Source of the DNA: UBA2882 sp045542735 | GTDB lineage: Bacteria > Bacillota > Clostridia > Lachnospirales > Lachnospiraceae | Direction of reading: 5' to 3' | Assembly: GCA_045542735.1 (NCBI GenBank) | Contig: JAZQLQ010000026.1 | Span: 372,001-436,000 of the forward strand | Length of the DNA stretch: 64,000 bases | Shown: in pieces, positions 35,248-44,423 of the stretch | Layout of the letters: each line of letters opens with the position of its first letter | How positions within the stretch are numbered: position 1 is the stretch's first letter | The notes under the pieces: generated by a model | Database searches by the model: none | What the model saw: only the letters and a program-made list of their open reading frames with translations | What the model was told of the DNA's origin: nothing | Translations under genes and position numbers: made by a program

Positions 35248-36927
35248 ATGTTGAATTATAAGAGATATCAGAAAAATCCGGTTGTGGATTATCCGGAAAG
35301 AGAATGGCCGAATAAAGAGATAGAAAAGGCACCAATTTGGTGTAGTGTGGATCTGCGTGATGGTAACCAGGCGTTAATTGATCCTATGGTGGTGGAAGAA
35401 AAAATCGAGATGTTCCAGTTTTTGGTAGATCTTGGATTTAAAGATATTGAGATTGGATTCCCTGCAGCCAGCCAGATTGAATTTGATTTCTTGCGCCAGT
35501 TAATTGACCGTAAGATGATTCCCGATGATGTACGTGTACAGGTGTTGACACAGTGTAGAGAAGAGCTTATTGACCGTACCTTTGAGTCTATTGAGGGATG
35601 TAAACAGGCAATTGTACATATTTATAACTCCACATCCACATTGCAGAGAGATGTTGTGTTTAATATGGACAGAGAGCAGATTATTGATATTGCTATAAAA
35701 GGAACCGAGATGGTAAAAGAGCGTGCGGCAAAGTTCCCCGGCAAGATCATTTTAGAGTATTCTCCCGAGAGCTTTACCGGTACAGAGTTGGATTTTGCCT
35801 TGGATATTTGTACAGCAGTACAGCGTACTTGGGGAGCAACCAAGGAAGATCCTATCATCATTAATCTGCCTTCCACTGTTGAGATGAATACACCCAATGT
35901 TTATGCGGACCAGATTGAGTGGATGAATAAACATTTTGAAAACAGAGAATCTATTATATTATCGGTACATCCCCACAATGACAGAGGAACCGGTGTTGCC
36001 AGCGCAGAGCTTTCCTTGCTGGCAGGTGCTGACCGTGTAGAAGGTACTTTGTTTGGTAACGGTGAGAGAACCGGTAATGTAGATGTATTGAATATTGCTT
36101 ACAACATGTTCTCCCAGGGTATCAATCCTGAGTTAAACATCGAGCATGTTAATGATATTATTGAGATTTATGAAAGATGCTGTAAGATTCCGATTCACCC
36201 CAGACATCCTTATGCGGGTAAGTTGGTATTTACTGCATTTTCCGGTTCTCATCAGGATGCCATCAACAAGGGTGTGGCAGCTATGAAAGAGAGAAACAAC
36301 CAGTTCTGGCAGGTGCCTTATCTGCCTATTGATCCGGCTGATATCGGTAGAGAATACGAGCCCATTGTCCGTATTAATTCCCAGTCCGGTAAGGGTGGTG
36401 TGGCATTCGTTATGGATACTTACTTTGGATTTAAGTTGCCCAAAGGTATGCATAAAGAGTTTGCAAAAGTTATTCAGGCTGTTTCAGAGAAACAGGGTGA
36501 GGTTGCACCGGAGCAGATTATGGATTGCTTCCGTGAAGAATATTTGAATAAAAAAGAGCCTATTCACTTCCGTCAGCTCCGTGTGGATGACTTAAGTGAT
36601 GTGGTTCAATCCGAATTTGATACAAGAGTAACGGTTACTTATACCGATCATGATGAAAAGAAAGTGTTTGAGGCTGTGGGTAATGGTCCTATTGATGCCG
36701 TTCAGCGTGGATTACAGGAAGAGCTGGGTGTGCGCATCAAGGTATTGGATTACGAAGAGCATGCACTTCAGAGTGGTGCCAATTCTCAGGCTGCCGCATA
36801 TATTCATTTGTTAGATGCGGATGACGGAAGAGTTACTTATGGTGTGGGCGTGTCCAGCAATATCACCAGAGCCAGTGTGCGCGCTATCTTTTCTGCGATA
36901 AACAGACTTGGACTTGGAGAGAAATAG
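35248..36927 (+). CDS. leuA: 2-isopropylmalate synthase LeuA (long type)
   Basis: First step of leucine synthesis: condenses acetyl-CoA with 2-ketoisovalerate. At 559 residues it is of the longer class, with the opening FLKNP-like NYKRYQKNPVVDYPEREWP, the catalytic SVDLRDGNQALIDPM motif, metal ligands in SVHPHNDRGTG, GTLFGNGERTGNVD, and a C-terminal regulatory domain (about 430-559) for leucine feedback. AAGGAGG lies just before the ATG and just after the HPr terminator. No T-box-like leader fits in the short gap, and no other leu genes are adjacent. Confidence 0.95.
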   Translation: MLNYKRYQKNPVVDYPEREWPNKEIEKAPIWCSVDLRDGNQALIDPMVVEEKIEMFQFLVDLGFKDIEIGFPAASQIEFDFLRQLIDRKMIPDDVRVQVLTQCREELIDRTFESIEGCKQAIVHIYNSTSTLQRDVVFNMDREQIIDIAIKGTEMVKERAAKFPGKIILEYSPESFTGTELDFALDICTAVQRTWGATKEDPIIINLPSTVEMNTPNVYADQIEWMNKHFENRESIILSVHPHNDRGTGVASAELSLLAGADRVEGTLFGNGERTGNVDVLNIAYNMFSQGINPELNIEHVNDIIEIYERCCKIPIHPRHPYAGKLVFTAFSGSHQDAINKGVAAMKERNNQFWQVPYLPIDPADIGREYEPIVRINSQSGKGGVAFVMDTYFGFKLPKGMHKEFAKVIQAVSEKQGEVAPEQIMDCFREEYLNKKEPIHFRQLRVDDLSDVVQSEFDTRVTVTYTDHDEKKVFEAVGNGPIDAVQRGLQEELGVRIKVLDYEEHALQSGANSQAAAYIHLLDADDGRVTYGVGVSSNITRASVRAIFSAINRLGLGEK

Positions 36928-36931
36928 ACCT

Positions 36932-37627
36932 ATGCTGAAGAAATTCGGAAAAAAAGTATGTCAATATGCATATTTGATACTGCCAATATGTACCCTGCTA
37001 TGTTTAGCAGGGTTTATTGGCAGTTATTTATTTCCCAACGAAGTGTTGGACACCTATGCTGTAAATGCCAAAGAAGAGGAAGACGACCAAGAGTTTGTGC
37101 AATATTTTACCGAGATGGAAGATGAAATTGGTTATGCCATGGAAACGGATGGAAGAGCATTAAAGGGATTTCAGGTTGGCGTCAGCAAAAATGGTGCCGC
37201 TTTAACCGGAACAGAGCTGATTTATCGCGTGTATCAGTTGGGAGATGAAGGCTTAACTTTACTATTTGAGGGAAGCTACGATCTTGGAAGTTGCTTGGAT
37301 GGACAATATCCCTATTTACCTTTTGGGAATAATGATAACTGTAAAGGAAAACTTTATCTGACTTTCACATACCGTGCCAATGGCAATACAGAGCCGGCTC
37401 CCGGTTTATATTGTAACCATAGAGAGGTCAAAAACACAGTTACCTATGTAAATGGTGTGCCGTTGCAACAGGATGATAAAACCGGAATGATCAAGCATTA
37501 TTATATTTATTCCCATGATACCTATCCGTTACTGTATGATTGCAGAGTTATGACCTTTGTATTTTTGGCAGCATCAGCAGTGGTGTGCTATCCCCGAAAA
37601 AAAGGAAAGGGGGAAGATGCGCAATGA
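36932..37627 (+). CDS. Unknown single-pass exported protein
   Basis: A 231-residue protein not recognised. It has an N-terminal membrane segment (about 12-36, YLILPICTLLCLAGFIGSYLF), an outer domain that reads as beta-rich with GNNDNCKGKLYLTFTY and VTYVNGVPLQQDDKTG, and a second membrane segment close to the end (TFVFLAASAVVCYPRKKG). The start at 36932, four bases after the leuA stop, has GGAGAG upstream; an in-frame ATG at 36908 lies inside leuA. It overlaps the next gene by ATGA, so the two probably work together, perhaps in surface polysaccharide assembly. Confidence 0.65.
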   Translation: MLKKFGKKVCQYAYLILPICTLLCLAGFIGSYLFPNEVLDTYAVNAKEEEDDQEFVQYFTEMEDEIGYAMETDGRALKGFQVGVSKNGAALTGTELIYRVYQLGDEGLTLLFEGSYDLGSCLDGQYPYLPFGNNDNCKGKLYLTFTYRANGNTEPAPGLYCNHREVKNTVTYVNGVPLQQDDKTGMIKHYYIYSHDTYPLLYDCRVMTFVFLAASAVVCYPRKKGKGEDAQ

Positions 37628-39702
37628 AAAAAGCATGCAGACATGTGATTGCTATTGTGGTAATTTTACTCATTTCCATTTTGGCAGATATACTGATATT
37701 TAATAGAAGTGCTATTACAGATGGCTATGAGGCTGTGGTTTATGGTGCAGACAATATGGTGACAGAGACTGTGGATTCTTTGGCATTGTTGGATGCAGAG
37801 AGACAGAATGCCATACGTGTAGATCTGGAAAATCAAAAGATTCTTGCAGAATACAACGGAGAAGAATTTGTCCCCGAGCTGGACGAGTCTCTGGTTGAGC
37901 AGGATGGCGTGTACTATCAAAAAGTAAAAGAAACCCGTATTCAAATGGAATTGGGTGACACCTATTACATTAAAAAGATTAAGTTATCCCTTCCTGTGGA
38001 AGAGAATGCCGGATATACCGTGAGTTTATATGAAAACGGTACCCTGTATAGTGATATTTATTGCAGTATCAATCCCAAACTGGATGGCGGTGTGGCAAAT
38101 GTAGGCAGAAGTACCGAAGCGCTGGAGATTGTGGTATTGACGGTGGATGAACCGGTACTTTCTGAAATAAAAGTGGAGATTTCCAATAATCTTGATTTAA
38201 ACGGTGTGCGAATTGCATTTTATGCAATCGTATTATTCCTGCTTTATATGCTTTTGGCAGCAGGAAAAAACGTATGGTTGTTTATGAAAGAGAAACCTCA
38301 ATGGTTTTTTGCTGTTTCTGCATTTTTGATGGGAAGTCTTTTGATTTTTGGTGTAGGTACCAATCAGGTCAGCTTCGATGAGCACGTACATGCAAAAAGC
38401 GCCTACAAGCTTTCCTTTGGTTCAACCATTGAGACCACGGAAGCAGCTATGCAAATGGTAGGAAACCAACTGCCATATTTCAACAACCCGGAAGAGCGCG
38501 AACTGGTAGAAACCTATGAAAATATGGTTCATGATCCGGAGTATATTGCACCGGATATTGGTCATCAGAGTGTGTTTCCCCGCGCGGAGACCAGAGTGTA
38601 TTATCCCATGGCTATCGGTTTCTATCTGGGAAGAGTCTTGGATTTGGATTTTGCAGATATGGTGGCATTGGCCAAATTTGGCAATCTCTTATGCTATATT
38701 GCCATTGTATTTTGGGCAGTAAAGAAGGCAAAGGGATACGGTATGGTTGTAGCAACCATCGGACTGTTGCCAAACAATATGTTTATTGCATCTTCCATTT
38801 CTTATGATGCATTGGTGACTTCCTGTTTGCTATTTGCATATGTGCTATTACTAAATGAGATATTGACCCCGGATGAAAAGATGAAGCCTACAAATGTATT
38901 GCTTATGCTGATTTCCTTTGTAATTGGTTGCTTATCCAAGCCGATTTACATCCTTATGGCATGGATGACTTTGTTTTTCTCCAATAAAAAGTTCCACAGC
39001 AAGTGGGCAGCAGTTGTGTTTAAAGTGGCAGTTGTTATCCTGGCGGGCTTGATGATTTACAATATTTTCTTCCCTACACCGGTAGCAGGTGGTGATTACC
39101 AGTTGGTAAGCAATGCAGCTTACTCCGGAGATAAGAGAAATGTGGGTACCAGTACAACCGGTCAGATTGCATTTATTTTGGGTAATCCTTTGGCTTATAC
39201 TAAGATTTTGTTACAGGATATGTTTGGTATGCTGTTTAAATATCTGGGAGTCGGAAAAATGCCTTTTGTAGGTTATGCGTACTTGGGTACAGCGCCTTTC
39301 TTTGTAAACTGGGTGCTGATTATTCTTGGTTGCTTTGCTGCATTGTTTGCAGATGTGAAGCAAAAAATCGGCAAATGGTTTGGAGGACTTAGTCACCTGA
39401 TGAACTTTGGCGTGGCAGCAGTTGTATTTACATCCATGTACATTTCCTATACAGCAGTGGGAAGTGAACAGATATTGGGTGTGCAGGGCAGATATTTTAT
39501 TCCGCTGTTTTTACCCTTCTTAAGTTGTTTGTTTGCATGGGGCTGTAGAGAAAAATCCTATGCATGGACCGGGAAATTGAATGGATGGCGAGAAAAACTC
39601 CACGCTTTACCTGCAATATACGAGAGAGTAATCTTTGGTGTCTTGTTTGTGGTCAATTTGTGGATGACTTGGATTTTGGTAATTTTGAAAATGAATGTGT
39701 AA
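37624..39702 (+). CDS. Polytopic DUF2142-like membrane protein, possible GT-C transferase
   Basis: A 692-residue protein with an N-terminal anchor (about 7-25), a large outer beta domain (about 30-190) and at least ten more membrane segments. The first outer loop after the domain has VSFDEHVHAKSAYKLSFG, which resembles the acidic catalytic loop of GT-C transferases and of DUF2142 proteins found near polysaccharide genes. I start it at the ATG at 37624, overlapping the previous stop and preceded by AAAGGGGGAAG; an earlier in-frame start lies inside the upstream gene. Proposed role: moving a sugar from a lipid carrier to a surface glycan. Donor unknown. Confidence 0.7.
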   Translation: MKKACRHVIAIVVILLISILADILIFNRSAITDGYEAVVYGADNMVTETVDSLALLDAERQNAIRVDLENQKILAEYNGEEFVPELDESLVEQDGVYYQKVKETRIQMELGDTYYIKKIKLSLPVEENAGYTVSLYENGTLYSDIYCSINPKLDGGVANVGRSTEALEIVVLTVDEPVLSEIKVEISNNLDLNGVRIAFYAIVLFLLYMLLAAGKNVWLFMKEKPQWFFAVSAFLMGSLLIFGVGTNQVSFDEHVHAKSAYKLSFGSTIETTEAAMQMVGNQLPYFNNPEERELVETYENMVHDPEYIAPDIGHQSVFPRAETRVYYPMAIGFYLGRVLDLDFADMVALAKFGNLLCYIAIVFWAVKKAKGYGMVVATIGLLPNNMFIASSISYDALVTSCLLFAYVLLLNEILTPDEKMKPTNVLLMLISFVIGCLSKPIYILMAWMTLFFSNKKFHSKWAAVVFKVAVVILAGLMIYNIFFPTPVAGGDYQLVSNAAYSGDKRNVGTSTTGQIAFILGNPLAYTKILLQDMFGMLFKYLGVGKMPFVGYAYLGTAPFFVNWVLIILGCFAALFADVKQKIGKWFGGLSHLMNFGVAAVVFTSMYISYTAVGSEQILGVQGRYFIPLFLPFLSCLFAWGCREKSYAWTGKLNGWREKLHALPAIYERVIFGVLFVVNLWMTWILVILKMNV

Positions 39703-39736
39703 GAGGTTAGGTCATACACATTTAGGGAGATAAAGT

Positions 39737-40747
39737 ATGATTAGTGTCATAGTACCCGTGTATAAAAGTGAAAAAACACTGGAAAAGTGTGTAAACAGCC
39801 TTTGTGCCCAGACGGATGGAGATTTGGAGATTTTGCTCATTGTAGACGGACCACCGGATGGTTCGGGAATCCTGGCTGAGAAATTGGCAGAGCAAGATAG
39901 CAGAATCCGGGTAATCAATCAGGAGAACCAGGGTGTTTCCAAAGCACGTAATCACGGCATCAGGGAGGCAAAAGGCGAATACATCCGCTTTGTAGACAGT
40001 GATGACTATGTGGATGAGGATTCCAATGAGATTTTGTTATCAGCCATGAAAGAACAGGATGCGGACATGGTGATTGCCGGTTTCCATCATTTATATTTTG
40101 GCAGGGATATTTTAAAGGTGCCAAAAGCAGGCAGATATACCATAAAGCATTATTCTGAAGAGGACAAACAGGATATCAAAAACCTGTACCTGGATGGTTT
40201 CCTTAATATGCCCTGGAACAAGCTCTACAAAAAAGAATTGATTCAGGAAGGCTTCCCAACAGACTTGAATCTGGGAGAGGATTTGCTCTTCAATCAGACT
40301 TATATAAAAAAGGCAAAACGGATTGCCGTCATAGACAAACCGGTTTGCAATTATATTCAGGATGACAGGGGGACTACATTGTCTACCAAGAAGAGGATGG
40401 ACAAAATACCCATTGCATTCCGGTTATATGAAGCCACTACAGCATTCTTCCGAAAGATCAAGATTGACGGTGACAATGTGGCGGCAACCAAGGTGATTAT
40501 GGAGTTTTTGGATGATCTGGAAAGCCTTGCTTTTGACAAAGAAATGAAGAAGCAGGATAAGATGATTGCCATCCGCATGTATGAGGGTGCCTTGGCAAAA
40601 CTGGGAGAAGCAGGAAAACATCCTGTACTGACTTTGCCGGACTATAAGATTATATTTTATTTTTATCAAAGAAATTGTACGAAGACCGTATATTTTCTGG
40701 TGCATGTGAGAGGCTTGGTAGTCAAGCTTTTAAAGAAACGAGGATAG
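39737..40747 (+). CDS. Family 2 glycosyltransferase
   Basis: A 336-residue GT-A fold transferase. The N-terminal third has the GT2 pattern: ISVIVPVYKSEKTLEKCVNSL, the nucleotide-site segment EILLIVDGPPDGSG, GVSKARNHGIREAKGEYI and the metal-binding FVDSDDYVDED. No membrane segment is seen. It lies four bases before the GT2-GT39 fusion gene, so both probably build the same surface glycan. The VDGPPDGS in place of the common VDDGSPD is a mild variant. Substrate unknown. Confidence 0.88.
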   Translation: MISVIVPVYKSEKTLEKCVNSLCAQTDGDLEILLIVDGPPDGSGILAEKLAEQDSRIRVINQENQGVSKARNHGIREAKGEYIRFVDSDDYVDEDSNEILLSAMKEQDADMVIAGFHHLYFGRDILKVPKAGRYTIKHYSEEDKQDIKNLYLDGFLNMPWNKLYKKELIQEGFPTDLNLGEDLLFNQTYIKKAKRIAVIDKPVCNYIQDDRGTTLSTKKRMDKIPIAFRLYEATTAFFRKIKIDGDNVAATKVIMEFLDDLESLAFDKEMKKQDKMIAIRMYEGALAKLGEAGKHPVLTLPDYKIIFYFYQRNCTKTVYFLVHVRGLVVKLLKKRG

Positions 40748-40750
40748 CAT

Positions 40751-43306
40751 ATGAGTAAATGTGTTTCCGTAATCGTACCGATTTATAACGTGGAGCCTTA
40801 TCTTTGTAGGGCGGTGGATTCTATTTTGAATCAGACCTACACCAATCTGGAGATTATCCTGGTGGATGACGGTTCGCCGGATAACAGCGGTAAAATCTGT
40901 GACGATTATGCAGCAAAAGACAACCGAATAAAGGTGGTTCACAAGGAAAATGGTGGCTTATCCGATGCCAGAAATGCCGGACTTGATATTGCTACCGGCG
41001 AATATATTGCCTTTGTGGACAGTGATGATTACATTGCTGCAGACTATGTGGAGACACTACTTTCTGAGCTTGTCAAACATGATGCGGATGTAGCATTGTG
41101 CTCTTATGCTGTCACCAAATCCGAAGAGTTTGATGCTTCGGTTTTTGCAACCGAAGAGCATGCAGATGCCAAAGAAGATGCCCATATCCGTGATGGAGAA
41201 GTAGAGGTATGCGACAGAGATGCTCTTTTGTCCAATCTTTATGATGCGAATCATAGGGATGCAACCTATTTCATCGTAGCATGGAATAAAATCTACAAGG
41301 CTTCTCTTTGGAAGGATATCCGTTTTCCCAAGGGAAAAATCCATGAGGATGAGGCAACTACTTATCGCATTTATGATCAGGCGGATAAAGGTGTATATAT
41401 CCATAAACCCATGTATGGATATTTTAGTGCGCCCGAAAGTATCACCCGCAGTAGGTTTAATATTAAGAGACTGCAGTGGATGGACGCTTTGGATGACAGA
41501 ATTGCATATTTTGAGGAAAAAGGTGACGAGGTGCAGGTGGCATATGCCAAACGCGCCAGAGCTGATGCGGCAATCCATTACTACTATCCATTAACGGAAG
41601 AATTGCCGGAGGAAAAGGATAGCAGAAAACGCTTAAAAGATTATGTGAAAGCAGAAATGGGAGAAAAGAGATTACCTTTATCCAAATGGATGGGTTATCT
41701 GATTTTCTTGTTCTCTGCGCCGTTGTACCGGATTTTGACTTGCATTGACAGAGATAAAAAAGAGCGTGTATATCAACTGCTTTTCGGTGTGTTGTTTGCA
41801 TGGCTGGTATTCCTGTGTTTTTATAAATTGGAAGTCAAATATGTGGACCCTTGGGATGAATCCCGTCATGGTGTTAATGCTTATGAAATGCTTCGGGAAG
41901 AAAATCTCATTGAGAGCACCTATCTCTATGAAACGGATTATTATAACTTAAAACCGCCCATGTCCATGTGGACGATTATGGTGAGTATGGGCATATTTGG
42001 TGCAAGTGTATTTACCATGCGATTGCCGTCGGTGCTTTGCTATCTGGCATTGGCATTGATTGTGGCATGCTTTGCAAGAAAACGCTATGGCAGACCGGCA
42101 GCATTACTGTCTTTGGCATTTTTAGCTGCCAATACAACACCCTTTTTGGCTCATATGGTCAGAGCCGGAGATGCAGACAGTCTTTATGTATTGATTTTTA
42201 CCTTGGCCATGCTTTGCATGCTTCGGATTAAAGATAATCAGAAAAATCTCTATTGGTGCGCATTTTTATTTGCTCTTGCTTTCTTGACTAAGAGCTTCCA
42301 TGCAGGGGTTATTGTGGCAATCGGTGGATTATACCTTTTGTTTACAGGTGAACTAAAAAAGATGAAGCCCATGGTATGGGTGAAGTTTTTGGCATCTGCA
42401 GTTTTACCTATAGCTCTTTGGGCTGTATTGCGTGTGGCAACCGATGGTACTGCCTTCTTAAAAGAAATGTGGCTTACCGATGTTGTTGGTCGTTCCGGTG
42501 AAGGATTCGGAAGCAATGAAGCGGGATTTTCTTATTATTTCTCCTATTATCTGGGAAATATGAGTGGTACCATTCAAATATATCTGGTAGCATTAATTGC
42601 ATTGTTTTTCTGTGGCTTGTTTGCCGTGGGTTATACCAAGAGATGGCATAAATGCGGTGCGATAGAGGCGTGCAAAAAGATACTTCTGCATCCGGATACC
42701 ATAGGCTTTGCCCTTTGGATTATTGTACCGACTTTGGCATTTTCGGCAGTGGCAACCAAACTGCTGTGGTATATGTATCCGGTGGTAACAGCGTTATTGA
42801 TTGCTGTGGCTTGTGCCATTGGAAATATCTTACATAAGTGTAAGATGCCTGTTGTATTCCGTGAGTGTGTGGGTTTTGGCGCCCTTGCGGTAGCAGGAAT
42901 CTATTCCCTGATTTTATTTGGAACATTCCGAAACTATGGAGTAAACGGAGCCCAGACCAATGCCTTCCAGCTCCTGATACGGGAGACTGCAAAAGTAGAG
43001 GCTTTGGATGGTGTAGATGTCTATGTGGCATTGGAAAGTGATGTACCGGAGGAACCGGTGAATCACACATGGGCACAGCAGGATGTGTTTGTAGCGGAAG
43101 CCTATGGAGATTACCGTTGCCATCAGGGCGGACTTGCAGCCCTGCTTGTAGATATGCAGGAAGAAGACTACGCAGAACAGAAAATCATTTTTACAACTGT
43201 AGGGTATTATGAGACAACCGTGTTACCGGGATTGGATGGCGAAGGCCTGATGCCGGAAATTATCGGCGTCAATGACCGATATATGGCAGTACTGGTGGAG
43301 TGGTAA
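40751..43306 (+). CDS. Fusion of a GT2 transferase with a GT39/ArnT-like membrane transferase
   Basis: An 851-residue two-part protein. Residues 1-about 300 form a GT2 domain (VSVIVPIYNVEPYL, LVDDGSPDNSG, FVDSDDYIAADY). From about 330 on, roughly ten membrane segments follow the PMT_2/ArnT pattern, with the acidic first loop KYVDPWDESRHGVNAYEM and the KPPMSMW stretch typical of lipid-linked sugar acceptors. One chain could thus load a sugar on a lipid carrier inside and pass it on outside. The last 66 bases recur as a relic at 46664-46729. The reading is open throughout, so the fusion is not a sequence error in this window. Confidence 0.85.
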   Translation: MSKCVSVIVPIYNVEPYLCRAVDSILNQTYTNLEIILVDDGSPDNSGKICDDYAAKDNRIKVVHKENGGLSDARNAGLDIATGEYIAFVDSDDYIAADYVETLLSELVKHDADVALCSYAVTKSEEFDASVFATEEHADAKEDAHIRDGEVEVCDRDALLSNLYDANHRDATYFIVAWNKIYKASLWKDIRFPKGKIHEDEATTYRIYDQADKGVYIHKPMYGYFSAPESITRSRFNIKRLQWMDALDDRIAYFEEKGDEVQVAYAKRARADAAIHYYYPLTEELPEEKDSRKRLKDYVKAEMGEKRLPLSKWMGYLIFLFSAPLYRILTCIDRDKKERVYQLLFGVLFAWLVFLCFYKLEVKYVDPWDESRHGVNAYEMLREENLIESTYLYETDYYNLKPPMSMWTIMVSMGIFGASVFTMRLPSVLCYLALALIVACFARKRYGRPAALLSLAFLAANTTPFLAHMVRAGDADSLYVLIFTLAMLCMLRIKDNQKNLYWCAFLFALAFLTKSFHAGVIVAIGGLYLLFTGELKKMKPMVWVKFLASAVLPIALWAVLRVATDGTAFLKEMWLTDVVGRSGEGFGSNEAGFSYYFSYYLGNMSGTIQIYLVALIALFFCGLFAVGYTKRWHKCGAIEACKKILLHPDTIGFALWIIVPTLAFSAVATKLLWYMYPVVTALLIAVACAIGNILHKCKMPVVFRECVGFGALAVAGIYSLILFGTFRNYGVNGAQTNAFQLLIRETAKVEALDGVDVYVALESDVPEEPVNHTWAQQDVFVAEAYGDYRCHQGGLAALLVDMQEEDYAEQKIIFTTVGYYETTVLPGLDGEGLMPEIIGVNDRYMAVLVEW
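43241..43306 (+). repeat. 3' tail of the fusion transferase, copy 1 of a direct repeat
   Basis: The last 66 bases of the GT2-GT39 gene (coding EGLMPEIIGVNDRYMAVLVEW and stop). They match 46664-46729 at 58 of 66 positions by my count. This copy is the functional gene end. Confidence 0.8.
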
Positions 43307-43343
43307 GAATGTTTCGGAACAATTTGAGGGGGAGTTTTTCGTA

Positions 43344-44366
43344 GTGAAAAAGAAAAGGTATTTAATTGCTATTATTCTTTTTATCATATGTATTTTGGTA
43401 GGACTATTATTGTGGCATAAGCATGAAGAAAAAAAGGAACAGACGGATATTACCTTTGAAATACTGATGTATGAGAAAGGAAAGACAGATGGAAATATGT
43501 GCATCATAACAGATTTTCGTACGGGTAGAGGTATATATGATGACATTATGAAAGAGGGTTATGTTCCATTTCGACATTCTAAATATATGCCGGGAATACC
43601 AGGAGGAGTAGCACATTTCGATTACATGATAGTTGATATTTATGACATGGATAAGAAGGAGATTGTGCGGACAATTGATCTGACAAAAGAGTTGAATGAC
43701 AGAATAGGAAAAGATGTGATAGTGTCTGATAAATCTGGCCGGAAGGTTAGAAATGAAAACGGTGATTTGTGTTTAAGTTTTAGGTTTTATGAAACAAGTG
43801 GCGAACCGTACTATTCGGTAAGGGGTGATTGGAAGGAACGGTTGCACGTGAATTTGTGCACAGGAGAAATCGAGATAGTAATATATGATGAAACAGATGG
43901 CACGGAAGAAGTGGTGACTGACGAAGAACTGGCGGAAAGAAAAAAGCAAAGAAATAAATATCTTATGACAGAGCAGTTATTTTATCAGGATGAAATAGGA
44001 TTATTAGAAGCAAATGGTTTACAAGGGGAGAACCATTTAAAAGACAATGGGTTTAATATATGTAAGGGCATTGTGGATTCCGGAATTATTATCACAGTAC
44101 GTGTGGAAACGCTCCCGGAGGAAAACCAACAGTTATATTCTGAATTTCCGGAATTAAAAGAATATGAAGGCGCCACCGATGATCTTGTGACAATTGTATT
44201 GGAGGACTATTCCGGTGCAGAAGATATCCTATACCTCCTTATTGAAGAAGGACAGGAAATATCCTACGAAGGATGTGTGCTTCCGGCAGAATTGTCAATC
44301 GATGGACAGAGTCACGATATTCATAGTTTTGAAGAATATGTACAGTGGAGAAAACAGGAGGAATAA
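43344..44366 (+). CDS. Single-pass membrane protein with shared C-terminal module (paralogue A)
   Basis: A 340-residue protein of unknown family. It has a basic start, one membrane segment (about 6-24, LIAIILFIICILVGLLLW) and a mostly hydrophilic outer domain. The last 49 residues (from AEDILYLLIEEGQ to EYVQWRKQEE) are nearly the same as in the genes at 44424 and 54551, while the bodies are only distantly alike (shared pattern DEIGLLEANGL, QLYSEFPELKEYEG). The start is GTG 43344 after GAGGGGG; an in-frame ATG at 43272 lies inside the upstream gene. One paralogue follows an LXG effector, so this may be an orphan immunity protein; that is inference. Confidence 0.7.
   Translation: MKKKRYLIAIILFIICILVGLLLWHKHEEKKEQTDITFEILMYEKGKTDGNMCIITDFRTGRGIYDDIMKEGYVPFRHSKYMPGIPGGVAHFDYMIVDIYDMDKKEIVRTIDLTKELNDRIGKDVIVSDKSGRKVRNENGDLCLSFRFYETSGEPYYSVRGDWKERLHVNLCTGEIEIVIYDETDGTEEVVTDEELAERKKQRNKYLMTEQLFYQDEIGLLEANGLQGENHLKDNGFNICKGIVDSGIIITVRVETLPEENQQLYSEFPELKEYEGATDDLVTIVLEDYSGAEDILYLLIEEGQEISYEGCVLPAELSIDGQSHDIHSFEEYVQWRKQEE
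44217..44366 (+). repeat. 150-base 3' cassette, copy A
   Basis: The final 150 bases of the gene at 43344. Compared with copy C (55427-55576) I count about 8 differences, far fewer than in the gene bodies upstream. The copy ends with AAACAGGAGGAATAA. Confidence 0.85.
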
Positions 44367-44423
44367 AGCCTTTATCATACTTATTGCAGGGGATAAAGAA
44401 TTTGTAGAAGGAGATGAGAGCAA

